64,000 bases of DNA from positions 5,244,400 through 5,308,399 of the forward strand of contig NC_066586.1 in NCBI RefSeq assembly GCF_905475345.1. The letters are read 5' to 3'. The position numbers were made by a program, and so were the translations under genes. Shown here piece by piece: positions 37,849-51,100 of the stretch (position 1 is its first letter; every line of letters begins with the position of its first letter). The DNA is from Vespula vulgaris. Taxonomy: Eukaryota > Arthropoda > Insecta > Hymenoptera > Vespidae. The notes below the pieces were generated by a model. It did not search any database, had not been told where the DNA came from, and was given only the letters and a program-made list of their open reading frames with translations.

Positions 37849-38567
37849 AACAATCGCATTGTAGATTTTTCTATATAAATGAATATATCCCTTTTATCGA
37901 TTACACATAAAAACGATGGCAGTCAGAATTGGGAATATTTAAGTTTGTATTATGTAACACGTGAATAACATGTTCATGTAATGTTAGAAACGTTCCATTT
38001 TTAGAGGAATGAAAACAAATTTTTTAACATGGTCAATATTTTTTTTAGAAAAATGAAGGTACATATTTTGTATCCATTGTATATTATTATACACAATAAT
38101 TTATATAAAAGTTAATAGTATATATGAGTGAAGACTGTTTTGTTTTGTTTTTACATAAAATAAATTTATCGAAAAAATATTATGTTTAGTTTTTGCACTT
38201 ATTAATGTTAAATCAGATGCAATATATGTTTGTATAGATACTTTCTTTCTCTAAATAATTAAAACATTTGGCTGTAACCATTTTATTTTTCTTTTATATA
38301 TTTCGTTTTATTATACATACTATTTACATAATATAATTTTATCATCAATTATTTTTATTAGGTTAGTAATAATATTTTAGATATGATAGTTAATTTTTTC
38401 ATTCAGATAAATTATGATATATTTTTCTCCTATGAAATATGAGGAAATAAACTTATGAATATTCAATAATTCTAGTTGTGTTTATATTAGATTACATATA
38501 TTATCAAGCAATATATAATTTTAATTCAAACTAATATATATATTTATATCTTTTTGCCAATAATATT
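37849..38567. terminator. Convergent 3' region of PEX19 (+) and PGK (-)
   Basis: 719 bp of AT-rich DNA holding both 3' UTRs. A plus-strand AATAAA occurs near 38158 (inside ATAAAATAAATTT), a likely PEX19 poly(A) signal. No coding potential. Confidence 0.45.
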
Positions 38568-40375
38568 TCAAGATGGAGAGAGTGCAGCTACACCAGGCAA
38601 TATTTTTCCTTCAAGTAGTTCTAAACTTGCACCACCACCTGTGCTTACATGACTCACTTTGTCTTCGGTTTTCCATTTAGCAGCACAAGTTGCTGTATCA
38701 CCACCACCTATAATAGTAACTGTACCATGAGCAGTAGCTGCTACAACATTATCCATTATACTCTTTGTGCCTTTACTAAAGTTATCAAACTCAAATACTC
38801 CAGCTGGTCCATTCCATACTATTACTTTTGCCCTTTTAATTGGTTCTACAAAATTAAGAGTACATACTTAGCAGTTATTACACTTAGACATTCTTATATA
38901 TTTTAATAATTAAAATATCAACTAGCCTGCAAATAACTCTCTAGACTTTGGTCCAACATCCAAACCCATCCAACCATCAGGTATACCACTTTCGACAGTA
39001 GCTTCACCTACCGCCGCATTTTCTGCGAATTTATCTGCTGTTACAAAGTCCAATGGCAAGTGAATTTGAACATTATTTTTTTTTGCCTTTTCCAATAAAT
39101 CATTTACAATTTTTGCACCCTCTTCATCAAACAAAGAGCTACCAATCTATAAACAATATAAATAATTCATATAAATTCAAATAAAATTATATTAAATAAT
39201 TCATATAAATTCAAAGTTATATTACATAATTCTTACTTTCATATTCTTTGAAATTTTTAAAAATGTATAGGCCATTCCTCCTCCTATAATCATTTCATTG
39301 ACTTTGTCTAGCAAGTTATTAATTAATTGGATTTTATCAGCAACTTTTGCTCCTCCTAAGATTGCTAAGAATGGACGTTCTGGATTGTCCAAAGCTTTGG
39401 CAAAGTATTCCAATTCTTTTTTGAGAAGAAAACCGCTAGCTCTAACATCAAAGTTATCTCCCATCATAGAACTATGAGCACGATGGGCAGTTCCAAAAGC
39501 ATCGTTTATATAAACATCTCCTAACTTTCTTAAAGACTCTCTAAACTTCGTAACTTTATCTTTGTCAGCTTTTATCTATAAATAAAGATAATCTAAGTAT
39601 AATAAAAAAAATATAGATATTTAATTTCTATCATCTAATAATTAAATATATACTTTGTTTCCATCTGCATCAACTCCTTTTCCTTCTTCTTCAATGTAGA
39701 ATCTTAAATTTTCTAACAAAATAATTGTTCCACTTGCTGGATTAGCACATGCTGCTTCAACATCTGGACCGACACAGTCATCCAAAAATTGCACATCTTT
39801 TCCTAGAAGTTTTTTTAATTCCTCCGCAACAGGTTTTAATGTAAATTTTAGATTCTTTTTCCCATCTGGACGGCCCAAGTGGGACATCAAAACAACTGAT
39901 TTTGCTTTCTTATCAAGCGCATATTTTATTGAATCTAAAGCAGCAACGATTCTTTGATTGTTTGTTATTTTTCCTTCTTTAAGTGGTACATTGAAATCCA
40001 CTCTATAAAACATATGGTAATAAATGATACTAATTCTATAGACATTAATATTTTAAGAATTTAAATTGTAAATAAACAGATTCATTTGAAACAGAGGTTA
40101 TCATATATACATATTATCAGTCATATCTGTCATTTTCTTAACCTCTTTCAAAAGAAAAATACAATTATCTAATAATACGTATCTTATATACTATAAACGA
40201 GTAAATCTAAATAAATTTCTTTAACGTACTGTTGATATATACATATATATACACATACACACAGATACACATTTTGTATAATCATAAAAATATGATAAAA
40301 TTATAATATATACCGCATAAGAACCCTTTTGTTAGCGAGATCCACTTTATCTATACTGAGTTTGTTTAATGCCAT
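38568..40375 (-). CDS. Pgk: Phosphoglycerate kinase
   Basis: A glycolytic enzyme: 1,3-bisphosphoglycerate + ADP gives 3-phosphoglycerate + ATP, in the cytosol. Exons: 40375-40314, 40002-39654, 39575-39237, 39146-38927, 38845-38568; 1248 nt, 415 residues, the normal eukaryotic length. Motifs in order: RVDFNVPLKEG (substrate-binding N-domain), SHLGRPDGKK, GTAHRAHSS, GGAKVADKI, GGGMAYTFL, WNGPAGVFEFDNF, IIGGGDTATC (nucleotide binding) and STGGGASLELLEGK at the C-terminus. The conventional start MALNKLSIDKV is at 40375. The reading frame remains open upstream to an ATG at 40576 (see separate entry). The last intron (38846-38926) uses a GC donor. Confidence 0.97.
38846..38926 (-). other. GC-AG intron in PGK
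   Basis: The exon ends GCAG (LFA + G) at 38927 and the intron starts GCTAGT. The acceptor is AG at 38847-38846, and the joined codon GAA gives LFAEPIKRAKVIVWNGP, exactly as in the family. Using the GT four bases further in would create a TAA at the junction. Confidence 0.8.
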
Positions 40376-40576
40376 TTTTAAGTTTTTTGTGTTTACTCTT
40401 CTCTTTTCAACTTTAATTATCCTCAAATTCTGATCACTTTTAGGTAATTTGACGAAATAACACACAGTACCTCTGGATGCTGTTAAGTGTCTCGTATAAT
40501 GACTAATTCGTTCACCAAAGTCAAAGAAAGGTCGTCGAGCGTAGCGACATCCTATAAGTTTTTGAATCGCGCGCAT
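40376..40576 (-). CDS. In-frame upstream extension of PGK (67 codons), possible mitochondrial presequence
   Basis: From an ATG at 40576 the frame is open without a stop into the PGK start. It reads MRAIQKLIGCRYARRPFFDF and on through a stretch rich in Arg, Lys, Ser and Thr with few acidic residues. This composition is typical of a mitochondrial targeting peptide. If the transcript starts upstream of 40576 a second PGK form would result; if it starts downstream, this is simply 5' UTR. AT-rich DNA seldom stays open for 67 codons by chance, but GC content here is higher than around it. Confidence 0.35.
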
Positions 40577-43500
40577 GTTGTATTATGCACGACAGAATCC
40601 CTCAATGATACATTTCATTGTTTTACAATTATTAAATGAAAATGAATAAAGTATCTGTGTTAGCAAAATATATAGCAAAAATGAGAAAATATTTTCCAGT
40701 AATGTGATTGGATATTTCATTCAACAAATTACAAATTTGTTTAGTTTACATAAGAAGGCGGCGATTTGATTTGAAACAACTTGCATATGAATATTTCTAA
40801 TTTCTAATCAACTCTAATGATTTTTATATAATCTATTGTTGATATCGTATTAAATTTGATATTGTCTATTAAGTTTCATTATAATTGATCTAATTTTAAA
40901 GAAAATTAAGAAATCTTTTCTAATATATAATACATGAACTACAATAATATTACCTATGTGGATTCTTTTGAATTGCATCAGTGATCGATCTGAAAGTCAT
41001 CCAACTGAACCAGATCAATTAATTACAGTATCGAATTAGAAGAGCAATCAATCTCTTGGTCACTTATATTAGCATTGTCTGTCTTTTAATAATCATAAAT
41101 TTAAATAATAACGATAATATTTTTCATGTAGTATAAATATAATCTCGATTATTTTCTCGATTATTAAGATTATTTAGGAAACAAGTAAATTCTGTATTTG
41201 TTAGCAATTCTCTGTATTTACATTACTGTGTCACACCCGCAATGTCTCTGCAATGCTAACCGCACCGATTTTACTGCAGATGACCCTAAACGAGAAATAA
41301 AATCTTTTCTAATAGATTTATTATTGAAATTTCTTATTTGTTACACGTAAAAAAATATAGTGATAAAAACGTCACGAGATAGAAAATAATAAAACAGTTA
41401 AGTTTCTATTTTTCGAATCTTTACATACTTATCTATAATATATTTTTACAAATATATCCATTAAATATCTTCAGTAATTTCGTGCATTCAATCTATCATT
41501 AACTTTCAATTTATTACAATAGAACAAAAACGAAATCGAATTTGATCATGAAAAAGATCGGATATGTCTTTCCTTTTATAAAAAATAATAAGATCATGAT
41601 TACCGTATCCAAACATACAATTTAAAACAAACAACGTTCTTTTGATTTACGATTTGTAATTGTATTAACATATTCTGATTTTTTTCAGACGAATCATACT
41701 TGTTGTTGCAAGTTTAATGACATGTTATAAAAATGAATAACGATTTGCAGGAATTTTGTTTTAAAATCACAGCAATGCAGTTGTAGATAGCTATGTTTCC
41801 GAGGAAATATCAAATCGACGTCTGGTATCCTGGTATTTCGTTTGACCGCGGCTATTCTTGATCCTGTCCCAGTGGCACAGTCTACACCTTCGTTTGTCTT
41901 CTAAGTTGAAATTCAAACATGCAGCATTTCTTCCAAAAATTACAGAAAAAGAAAAAAAGTCATTCGAACATCTTTCTTTTCTTTTTTAAATTTTAACGCG
42001 ATAGGTCCTAACTGACAGGATATTTTCCAAATAATAATTATATAATCATTGTATATTAATAAATTTTATTTTTTTTTTTGTTATTCAGAATGGACAAAAT
42101 ACTTTTCTATAAGACATTGAAATAAACTAAACTAGATTAATCTATCAGCACCAGCAAGAAAAGTGTCCTACTAAAAATATTTCTCTTTAATAAAACATAT
42201 GCATGATTTTTGTGCGCTACTTAGATCACTGTTAGCCAAGAAATAAAGATAGACAATCTTACAATATCTGCGGAAGTAGAATATGCTTATTTTTGGATTT
42301 ATATACAGCTGTTATTGATGCAAACGACAAAGATTAATGTTTAAAATTTTAACACTGGAAAATTAAATGAAATTTACTGGTTGACGATTTATTGATCGTG
42401 TCCTGAAAACGAGAATATGGCTCATTCAACCATTTCGATTACTTCTTGAAAATACAGTCACGCAATATTGTCACCCTATCTTAGATATTCGTTCTTTTTA
42501 AAATAAATATTTATCACGACTGTGGAACTATGTGTCATGCTATCAATGCATGTCAATGAACCATCTCTCATTCTCTACTATAAAGCTCCGTTGATCGACT
42601 GCCAAATCGAATGTCAATGTTCGGAGTAGTTATCATAAATGAAAAGAGAAACGATTCCCTCTCTTTCTCTATTTCATTTAAGAGTAAACGTAGATCGTGA
42701 ATGGTGACTTCTCCAACATGCTCGATGATCATCTGACCCTTTCTCGTCTAAGCAACCTCTCTGACCGCCGATGCTGAAGATCTTAAAACGAATAAACCAC
42801 GACGACCAAGCTCTAACTCTAACCAAAATAGCTCAACTTTTCTGAACGCGGAGGCGGTTCGCTTATAATGTTTCAAGATATACTTTCTTAAGGAGTATAC
42901 TTAGGAGTACATTTAAAGGTGCATATTAAAATTTGTATTGAACACTGTCCAACGAGACTACGTTGATTTGTGTTGGCGACGACGGAACGTCTTAAAAGAA
43001 ATCTTAACGAGCTTTCGTATTTGGCATCAACAATTGTCAGGCATTACGGATCAAAAGAAGATCATGCTTGAATATAAAAGTATATCCGAGTGAATGCACA
43101 CTTGTAAATCTATAAAGCAACGTTAGTGAATAATGGAAAATATTACATAAAATTAATTATTATAACAGCATAATAATAATGTAATTAATTTAAGAAAGTA
43201 AACCAAATGTTTCTGATAATTTCAAATGAATTATTTCACCTGTTTCACCATTAATATATCGGTCTACCAGTGTTCATTGTCGTATGGTCGTATCTGAACG
43301 CATAATTATATCCGCATTAATGGTGCCAAAACGAAGGCAAAAGTCGATGGTATGGAATGCATTTCCCGGCTAAGAAAAATTAGTACAACGCTCTACGAAT
43401 CGAGAATAGTGCGACCGCCTTTGATTTCTTATACTTGTTTCTCTTTTCTTCAAAATTTTTACATTATTAAATGATTTCTTGGTAGGAAAAAGAACGAATT

Positions 43501-46380
43501 AAATAAGTGACATTATAAATATATAGAAAAAAATATAGGAACAATCGTTCAAGATCTATTAGAGATTTGATCGAAGATGTTGCTTTTTCATCTTTGAAGG
43601 ATTGTTTCTCTCTTTAAATATGTACGAAAAGACGGTACGATAACGGGGAAGGAAAGAAGAACGGGAGGTACGGGCAAGAGGAAGGGGTTGGAAGAAAAGG
43701 GATCGCGACGACGGTGTCGGTCCAATGCCAGTGAAACTCGCCTCGACGAGCTGGGTTTGGCTCGGCCTCTCGAAGTCGAGTGCCGAGCGCCGAGTACTAA
43801 CGAGTGCCGGGAACTAAGTTCTGTCTGCTAGAGGAGGCACCTACTTCGTTAACGCCTTTAAATGTGAAATCGGTTGCGTTAATCGTTCCGTGCGAATATA
43901 GCACGAAGGATCGTTCATTTCTCCTTCATTTCAACTATCATGAAATACGCTTGTACGGCAGTTCTCGATCACGCCTCTTAAACATCGAATAATCGTTCTT
44001 CCAACGTACATCATTGGTCCATTCTTTCTGGATCTCATCGACGAATCCTAACCCGACCAAAAACTACTTCTATTCTTCTCTTTGGTCACTGTACTTCGAA
44101 ACTATGAAGTGGTACGTGTTATCGATACACGATTTTTCATTTTTACCGTAAGCTTTTCTAAGGATCGATCGCACGAGAAAAATCATTCTTTCGATTATTT
44201 CGATCTTTCTTTGTTAAAGATAAGCCTACGATCATTCAATAAATAATCATTTTCTCCAAACTTTTTTCCTTAAATGTAATTAAACAAATTAGTCTTTTAT
44301 CATAGATATGAAAAATTGAAGATTATTTTATGTAATTTTATTATATCTAAGGAGAAGATGTTTCGATATAACGAATCAAATGAGGGACAATATATATTAT
44401 ATTGTTGTTTCTTTACTGAGCAATGCCTTGCTTTGTAAGACGACTTAAATTTAATATTGTCTCCTTTTGTTTTCATTTGTTTTATAAGACCGCATTATTT
44501 TGTAGCATGGACGAAATGTATTCCTTTTGTCGAGTGCTAAATAACAACATAATTATTCGAAAAATCGATGCGCTTGTGAATTCTCGAGGAATATCATTCA
44601 CTATAAACGTCTAGTATGTAGTTGATAATAAGCAACGAGGTGAACGCCTACGATTTTCAGTAATTATATACACTTTTATTTGGCCTCGGTTTGGAGGCAA
44701 ATATTCGATATTGAAACTTGATATCTCGCCAACGCGATACCGTATAAATTCGATCGAAAGATTTATTGTGATGATTGGATTCCAGTCTTAACATTTCGTA
44801 TCGATTGATATCGAAAGTTCTTCTTGTGTTCGATAAGTACATCGAACTGGTTATGTCAGCAAAATAATTGTAACATTGATACCAAATACTGTATCATTCG
44901 GGGAGTCAATTGTGCACGAAACGAAGAGTGACCGCGTAGTTATTTATGCTCTTTGGTTACTCTAAAATAAAAAAGCTCGACGAAAAATCTTCGAAAAAGT
45001 GCTGTGTTGGAGAGAACGATGTTGCCTGCTGTATCACACACCGAGTGGGGCCGTTTAAAAATAGATGTTTAAACTTAAATTATGCCCTCTGGTGAAGGGA
45101 ACCGGTAGAATGGCGGTCAAAATTTCATAGTCTTAGAGTAAGTTCCTTCGATCTTCGTCGAGTTTGTCGAATTGCGTAACGAAATAGACGTTCTTATTAC
45201 ACATCCTTCTAATTTTCTTTTCATTCATCGAATCATATTCAGAATATGATTTTGGATTGTGAATATGCAAGAGAAATACTCAGAATATATATGTAATATC
45301 TAAAACAAACAATATCGACATGGTTACGCATAAATCATTTACTTTTCAATATTTTGATTACGTATTAAAGATCGTGATATAAAAAAAAAAAATTAAGAAC
45401 AATGTTAAAAACATTTAATAAATTTTTAAGTATTTTATTCTCTATGAATAATCGCACGAAAGAATAGTTATGCGAAATTTTTAAGATCATTGATTAAAAG
45501 GGTAGAATAAATATGGCACAGTTTTCAATTATAAATACGTACGATTTAAGGTCATTAATTAATACTTTCTTTCGTATAACTATCACGTAATTATTTTTAA
45601 TATTACTAGAGCTAAGCTAATTAGGAGTTCTTATTTTATTTAAAAGAAATTTTAAAAGCGAAAGTAAGCCAGTTGTACGACGATCTTTACCTTGAGCATG
45701 ACATTCACCTACGCGCGTTTGTGCGAATCACGCGTGCTTGAGACGACTGATACATGTGTACAGATGGTTGTGTGAGTTTTAGGTGTGCATGCATGTACGC
45801 TAAGAGCTAGAATAAACACGTTTGTATGCAAGTTCGGTATGTGCAGTGGTGCAGTTTCAATCGACCAACTCAGTTTATCGGTATGCGATTGGCTAGTGAA
45901 ACTGCTCACTTAATTTCTTTACGCAAGCTCGTGATACAAAACGCCAACTTACTTATATATTTCATTTGTATTGCTCTCTCCTATCATTTTTGTTCAATGA
46001 ATAATTCTTTTTATATATATGTACAACCGAATGTCTTTAAATCGAGATCATCTCATTGACGCATTCGGATATGCATATAGAAAAGTTGTTAACAAAAATT
46101 GAGTACAATCATCGGTCGTTTTTTATAAATTATTATTACACATAGATAAATACTTGTAAGATCGCAAACATGAATATCACTTCAAATTTTCATTCATTGA
46201 ATCGAGCTAAAATTTAAATCGATCCAAATAGTCGAATTTCTAAATCGAATGTTTGTCGGGACAAAGATCTTAAAATACATCAAACGTGCGTAAGAAAGAA
46301 AATAAAAAGATCAAAAGATATATTAGAACTAAATCGTTTCGTGTGCAAGTACGATCGACGCGTAAAAATTTCGAAGAAAA
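40577..46380. other. Intergenic region between PGK and TTBK, no gene recognised
   Basis: Mostly AT-rich and unique. Patches with more CpG occur at about 42.59-42.86 kb and 43.64-43.98 kb; either could hold a distal promoter or first exon of TTBK. The short frames present lack homology, codon structure or splice support. No tRNA or transposon ends were seen by eye. Confidence 0.5.
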
Positions 46381-48066
46381 GAAAAAAGGATCACTTAGAC
46401 GATGATTCTGCGCGTATCCTTACGCATTATCGTGTCGCGTCGCATGACGTATTGTGCAAGCACATTCGATAAGTGCACTCGATAGGAGCATTCGATGGGC
46501 GCACACGATAGGCATTATATGTATACTGTCGCGTGCGCGCTACTCTCAAAGGCGCTAAAAGAACGGCAGTTGGACGAGTTGTTAGTTAAGGGAGGCTCGG
46601 AGAAGAGGGGTTGCTCAGAGTAGCGTGCGACAGAAAAGGGACGGTGAGAAAGAGAAATCGAAGAACAAAATATAGTAAAAACGGCGCGGCGTTTCATAGG
46701 TCTCGGAAAAGAGAAAGATTCATCGATCGAGCGAACCAAGTGCTATCTCGTGGCCATTATGAATAACACGGTCTTCGGCGCGATGCGGAATGGTAAAATC
46801 GAAAAATGGCTGTTTCATTCGCGTGCGTTCACTTTTTCGCTTTGATCTACATTCAGTTAATTATTGTTTCCGATTAACATCATTATTTCTTATTTCAATA
46901 TTCCGTATAAAAAAGAAAATGGAAGGAGAACGAGCGAATGACGTTTCGTGGGACTTTGACTCTTTATCGGAAAGGGACGAAAGGGGTAAGGGGTGCGAGG
47001 GGAAAATGCAAGAGAGAAGTGCGCGATCGTAAGGAGAGGTGCGTTCGGCGCTCGATCGCACGGCAGAAGTCCTCCGACTCGCGGAGGAACGCCGTGTCGG
47101 CGGCGCTCGTAGCAGACGACACTGTTAGTAAAAATAAAGTGTCATTGTATATTTGGATCGGTTCTCTCTCGTGTGTGCGAGTGGGGTTCGAGAAAAAAGC
47201 ACAGGATTATCAAAAGGGGGGCGAGTCTTCGGGACATTGAAAATTCGATCATATATTAACGTCGTCTTGTCTACGGTGGTAACAAAGTAGTAGTAATAGC
47301 GGTGAGAGGGCATTATCGTGGTAACGTGTGCTTCCCTCTCCCAACGACAATGAAGAAGAATTGGTTCTCTACGAGAAATTTTTATTTTATCGAGAAAGAG
47401 GACCGCGAAAACATCGTTTTGTGGCAGTAATTACGGTTGAAGCGATAAGAAGAAAGAGAAGGAGAGAGATATAGAGAGAAAGAGAGAGATAGAAAAGAGA
47501 AACAGGTAGAGGGGAAGAACGAAGAGAGAAAGAGAGAGAAGCCAAGAAAGGAAGGCGACAGCAAACGCTATACGACGACGACGACGACGACGACGACGAC
47601 TAGAGAGGGTAGAGGGAAAGAAAGAAAGAAAAGAAGAGAGAGAGAGAGACAGAGAGAGAGGGAGGGAGCGGGTGTATAGAGGGCTGACGACACGGTGGGG
47701 TAGACGGCGGGTTAGGCGATGAAGTAGGTGGCGGGACGAAGGGAGGGTTGAAGGAAAAGCTAGGAAGAGGTACCGCCGTCGTCCCCTTCCCCTTGTGCTC
47801 TAGCTGCACCCTTCGCTCGCACGCAATCATGGCTGCCTAGCACAGGGCGCGTATTGACCAATTTTCTATTACCCGCGCTAGAGTTTAGGTTAAAGATCTC
47901 GTCGCGAGATTCTTTCTCGGGGTGTGTCGATCCTTTTTCGCTTGCGTTGATAGCCCGTAATTCGGGCCATCATCTAGACATCGTCATTGAAGATGTCGCG
48001 ATCATACGAATAAACCACCCTTCGTCATAATGACACTTCAAGTAAAGGGTTGGTTCCGCTTTCCAG
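46381..48066 (+). promoter_or_regulatory. Probable promoter and 5' UTR region of TTBK: CpG-rich with GA and CGA repeats
   Basis: CpG density rises sharply from about 46.4 kb and GA-rich purine repeats dominate 47.4-47.76 kb. The first coding exon of TTBK is preceded by an acceptor-like TTTCCAG at 48060-48066, so at least one untranslated exon is expected in this region; its donor was not located. If unspliced, an ATG at 48031 would open a 20-codon upstream ORF ending before the TTBK start. No protein gene was supported on the minus strand. Confidence 0.5.
47571..47600. repeat. (ACG)n trinucleotide tract
   Basis: About nine ACG/CGA units in the presumed TTBK 5' UTR, flanked by GA-rich repeats at about 47450-47550 and 47626-47672. 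Confidence 0.95.
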
Positions 48067-48142
48067 GCATCCTAATCATCTTGAAAATTTAGTGCCGAGG
48101 AATGTAGGCGACGAAAGTACGGATCAAAACAATAATATAACT

Positions 48143-51100
48143 ATGACGAGCGAGGATTTATTACAGCCTGGCCATGTGGTCAAAGAACGATGGAAAGTGG
48201 TAAGAATGCGAATTATTTGTTCTCTCTTTTTTCTTTTTTTTTTTTTTTATCGTTTTTCGTCTTAACGCGTTCTCTCGACTTTAGAGAACGTAAACTTTGC
48301 ACGTTTTTTTCTTGGGTCTTATTAACTGCAAATTGATTAAGAAACAAACTTGTTTTGTTTAAGAAGGCTTTTTAAGAAGTAGTACTTTATGAACTGCATT
48401 ATGCTTTTGAGTTGTTCCGTCTTCCAATTCTAGAATTTAGTCTTTGAGTTTTATCTCTTTTGCAAATAGCAGTAAAAAGAATATTTAAAAGACTATATCT
48501 CTGTAGTCTTTTCTAAATAGTTTGGTATAGTGCACAGACTAAGGTGTAATATATATACTATAGGTTAAAAAAATAGGGGGTGGCGGATTTGGTGAAATAT
48601 ACGAAGGCCTAGATTTAATGTCAAAAGAGCAGGTTGCTCTTAAAGTGGAATCCGCACGTCAGCCTAAACAGGTTCTTAAAATGGAAGTTGCTGTATTGAA
48701 AAAACTGCAGGGTCAGTATAGAATACCCTCCTATATTCCTTTAATATTTATATGCTTGCTTATAAAATAATGTATTTCTGGGATATTTCTGCAGCTGTAT
48801 TGTTATATTGATTATACTAATGAATCTTTACAATACAGATTTGAACCAGATATAAAATAAAGATATTTTTTAATATATATATTGCTCTGTTTCAGGTAAA
48901 GAACATGTTTGCAGATTTATAGGCTGTGGTCGTAACGATCGATTTAATTACGTTGTAATGCAATTGCAAGGCAAAAATTTAGCTGAATTAAGACGAGCGC
49001 AGCCAAGAGGTGCTTTTTCATTATCAACTACTTTACGACTAGGTCTTCAAATTCTGAAAGCAATAGAAAGTATACATCAAGTAGGCTTTCTTCATAGAGA
49101 TATTAAACCTGTAAGTGTCCTTAATATTTTTAATATTTCATTTACTTATTTCCCTATCTTTACATTTGCATATATTTTTTTTTGTCTCCTGAATTCTTAT
49201 TAAAGCAATTATTTATTACATTTATGTTTACAGTCAAATTTTTCTATTGGACGCCAATCATACAATGCTAGGTTGGTATATATGTTAGATTTTGGTCTAG
49301 CCCGCCAGTTTACAACGGGTACTGGTGAAGTTAGACCACCCCGTGCTGCTGCAGGGTTTAGAGGAACCGTCCGGTATGCATCTGTTAATGCACATAAGAA
49401 CAAAGAAATGGGACGACATGACGATTTGTGGTCTTTGTTTTACATGCTTGTAGAATTCGTTAATGGTCAACTACCATGGCGTAAAATAAAAGACAAAGAA
49501 CAAGTTAGTTGATACTCAAATTTTATGCTCATAATATAAGATGTACATATATCTTATGTAAGTATTTTTAAAATTAATAGTCATACAGTGTTATATGTTT
49601 TATAGGTGGGTTTTATGAAAGAAAAGTATGACCACCGCTTACTTTTAAAGCATCTCCCATCTGACCTACGCTTGTTTTTGGAACATATTCAGGTATGTCT
49701 TTTTCAAATTAATACAAGTTAAATATGTCTATTAAAAAGGTAGATCTGCTTATCTCTGCAATACCTTAATCTCTATACATGTAATAGTATTCCGACACTA
49801 CAAAATTATTATTTAATAGATGTACATATAAAACTTATTTATAAATGATAGGATTTTTAAACATATAAATGTAATATTTTTTTTATAAATAATATTCATT
49901 AAAAAGTCTTTATAGTAAATAGAAATATAAATATTTTTTATAATACATATTTTTACAAAATAAAATTAACACGATCATATTTTATAGAGTCTGGGATATG
50001 CAGATGAACCAGATTATGCAATGTTAGCTGGTTTGTTTGAACGATGCATGAAACGTAGATGTGTGAAACCAAATGATCCTTATGATTGGGAAAGACCATT
50101 GATAGCTAATGAAGGTTTATCAACTACCAGATCATTACCTACAGTTACTGTTCCTCCTGCACTTACAACAGCAACTGCTATTAATCAGCCTCCAACCATA
50201 CCAACTGTAGATACAAACAACCAAGAAAATGTTGAACCAGACAACCGAAAAGAGTTAGATGTAAGAAATGTAGTTAAAATTATTTTTACAGTTTATAATA
50301 AGACTAAAATCAATATAGTATTACTAGTAATATAACAGAAAATTATGCCTGTTTTATACATACATATATTCGTATATTAGAGACTAGTATGATTACAAAA
50401 GAACAGTATAGAATCACTTACTCCCGTTTGGGAAGATAAACTTTTTTATTTCTTATTAAATTTATTAAACAAATAGAGCTTAAGTAGCACAAAAAGCACA
50501 AACAATGAATAATCTAGTATACTCAGTCTCATACTTTACATTCATATGTTTCTAATTTTAATTTTAATAATAACATATATATTATGATATCCTTGAAAGG
50601 CACTGATGGATTATGAAAGTGTATGTAGAAGGAACAGACAACGTGAAGTTGAAAGTTCTCCAGTACCATTTGCATCAGCTATTAGTAATCATGGTCGAGA
50701 TAAAAATTGTAATGCAACAATACCTACAACAGATAATACTCAGCCTGGTACACAGAATACTGCAATTCTTCCTGTAGTTCAAGGTTGGTAGACCTTTTTT
50801 CTATATCTGTGATAATTTAAATTATTTTATTATTACTATAACAAAATTTTCCTTTCTTTAGGTTCTCCGAAAAAAAGGCGTGCTTTATCAATGGCAGTAG
50901 AACCACAAACTCCTGCTACAACAGTAGAAAAGCAACTGGACAATGAAGGTGATGCATTAATGGCGTCTGCTTGTTCAGCTTCTGAAGTTCCTCGTTCTAA
51001 AGTAATGTCAAATGCAGTAACTCCATTAAGAAAATCTGCAAGTGGCGCAACGTTTGCCCGTTTGCGTGTTGCTACTGCTCCAGAAAAAACTTCTGGTGAA

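Noticed and set aside
46514..47240. Overlapping ORFs in the CpG-rich region before TTBK
   Set aside because: CpG-rich DNA stays open in several frames at once; none shows a domain or a consistent start and splice pattern.
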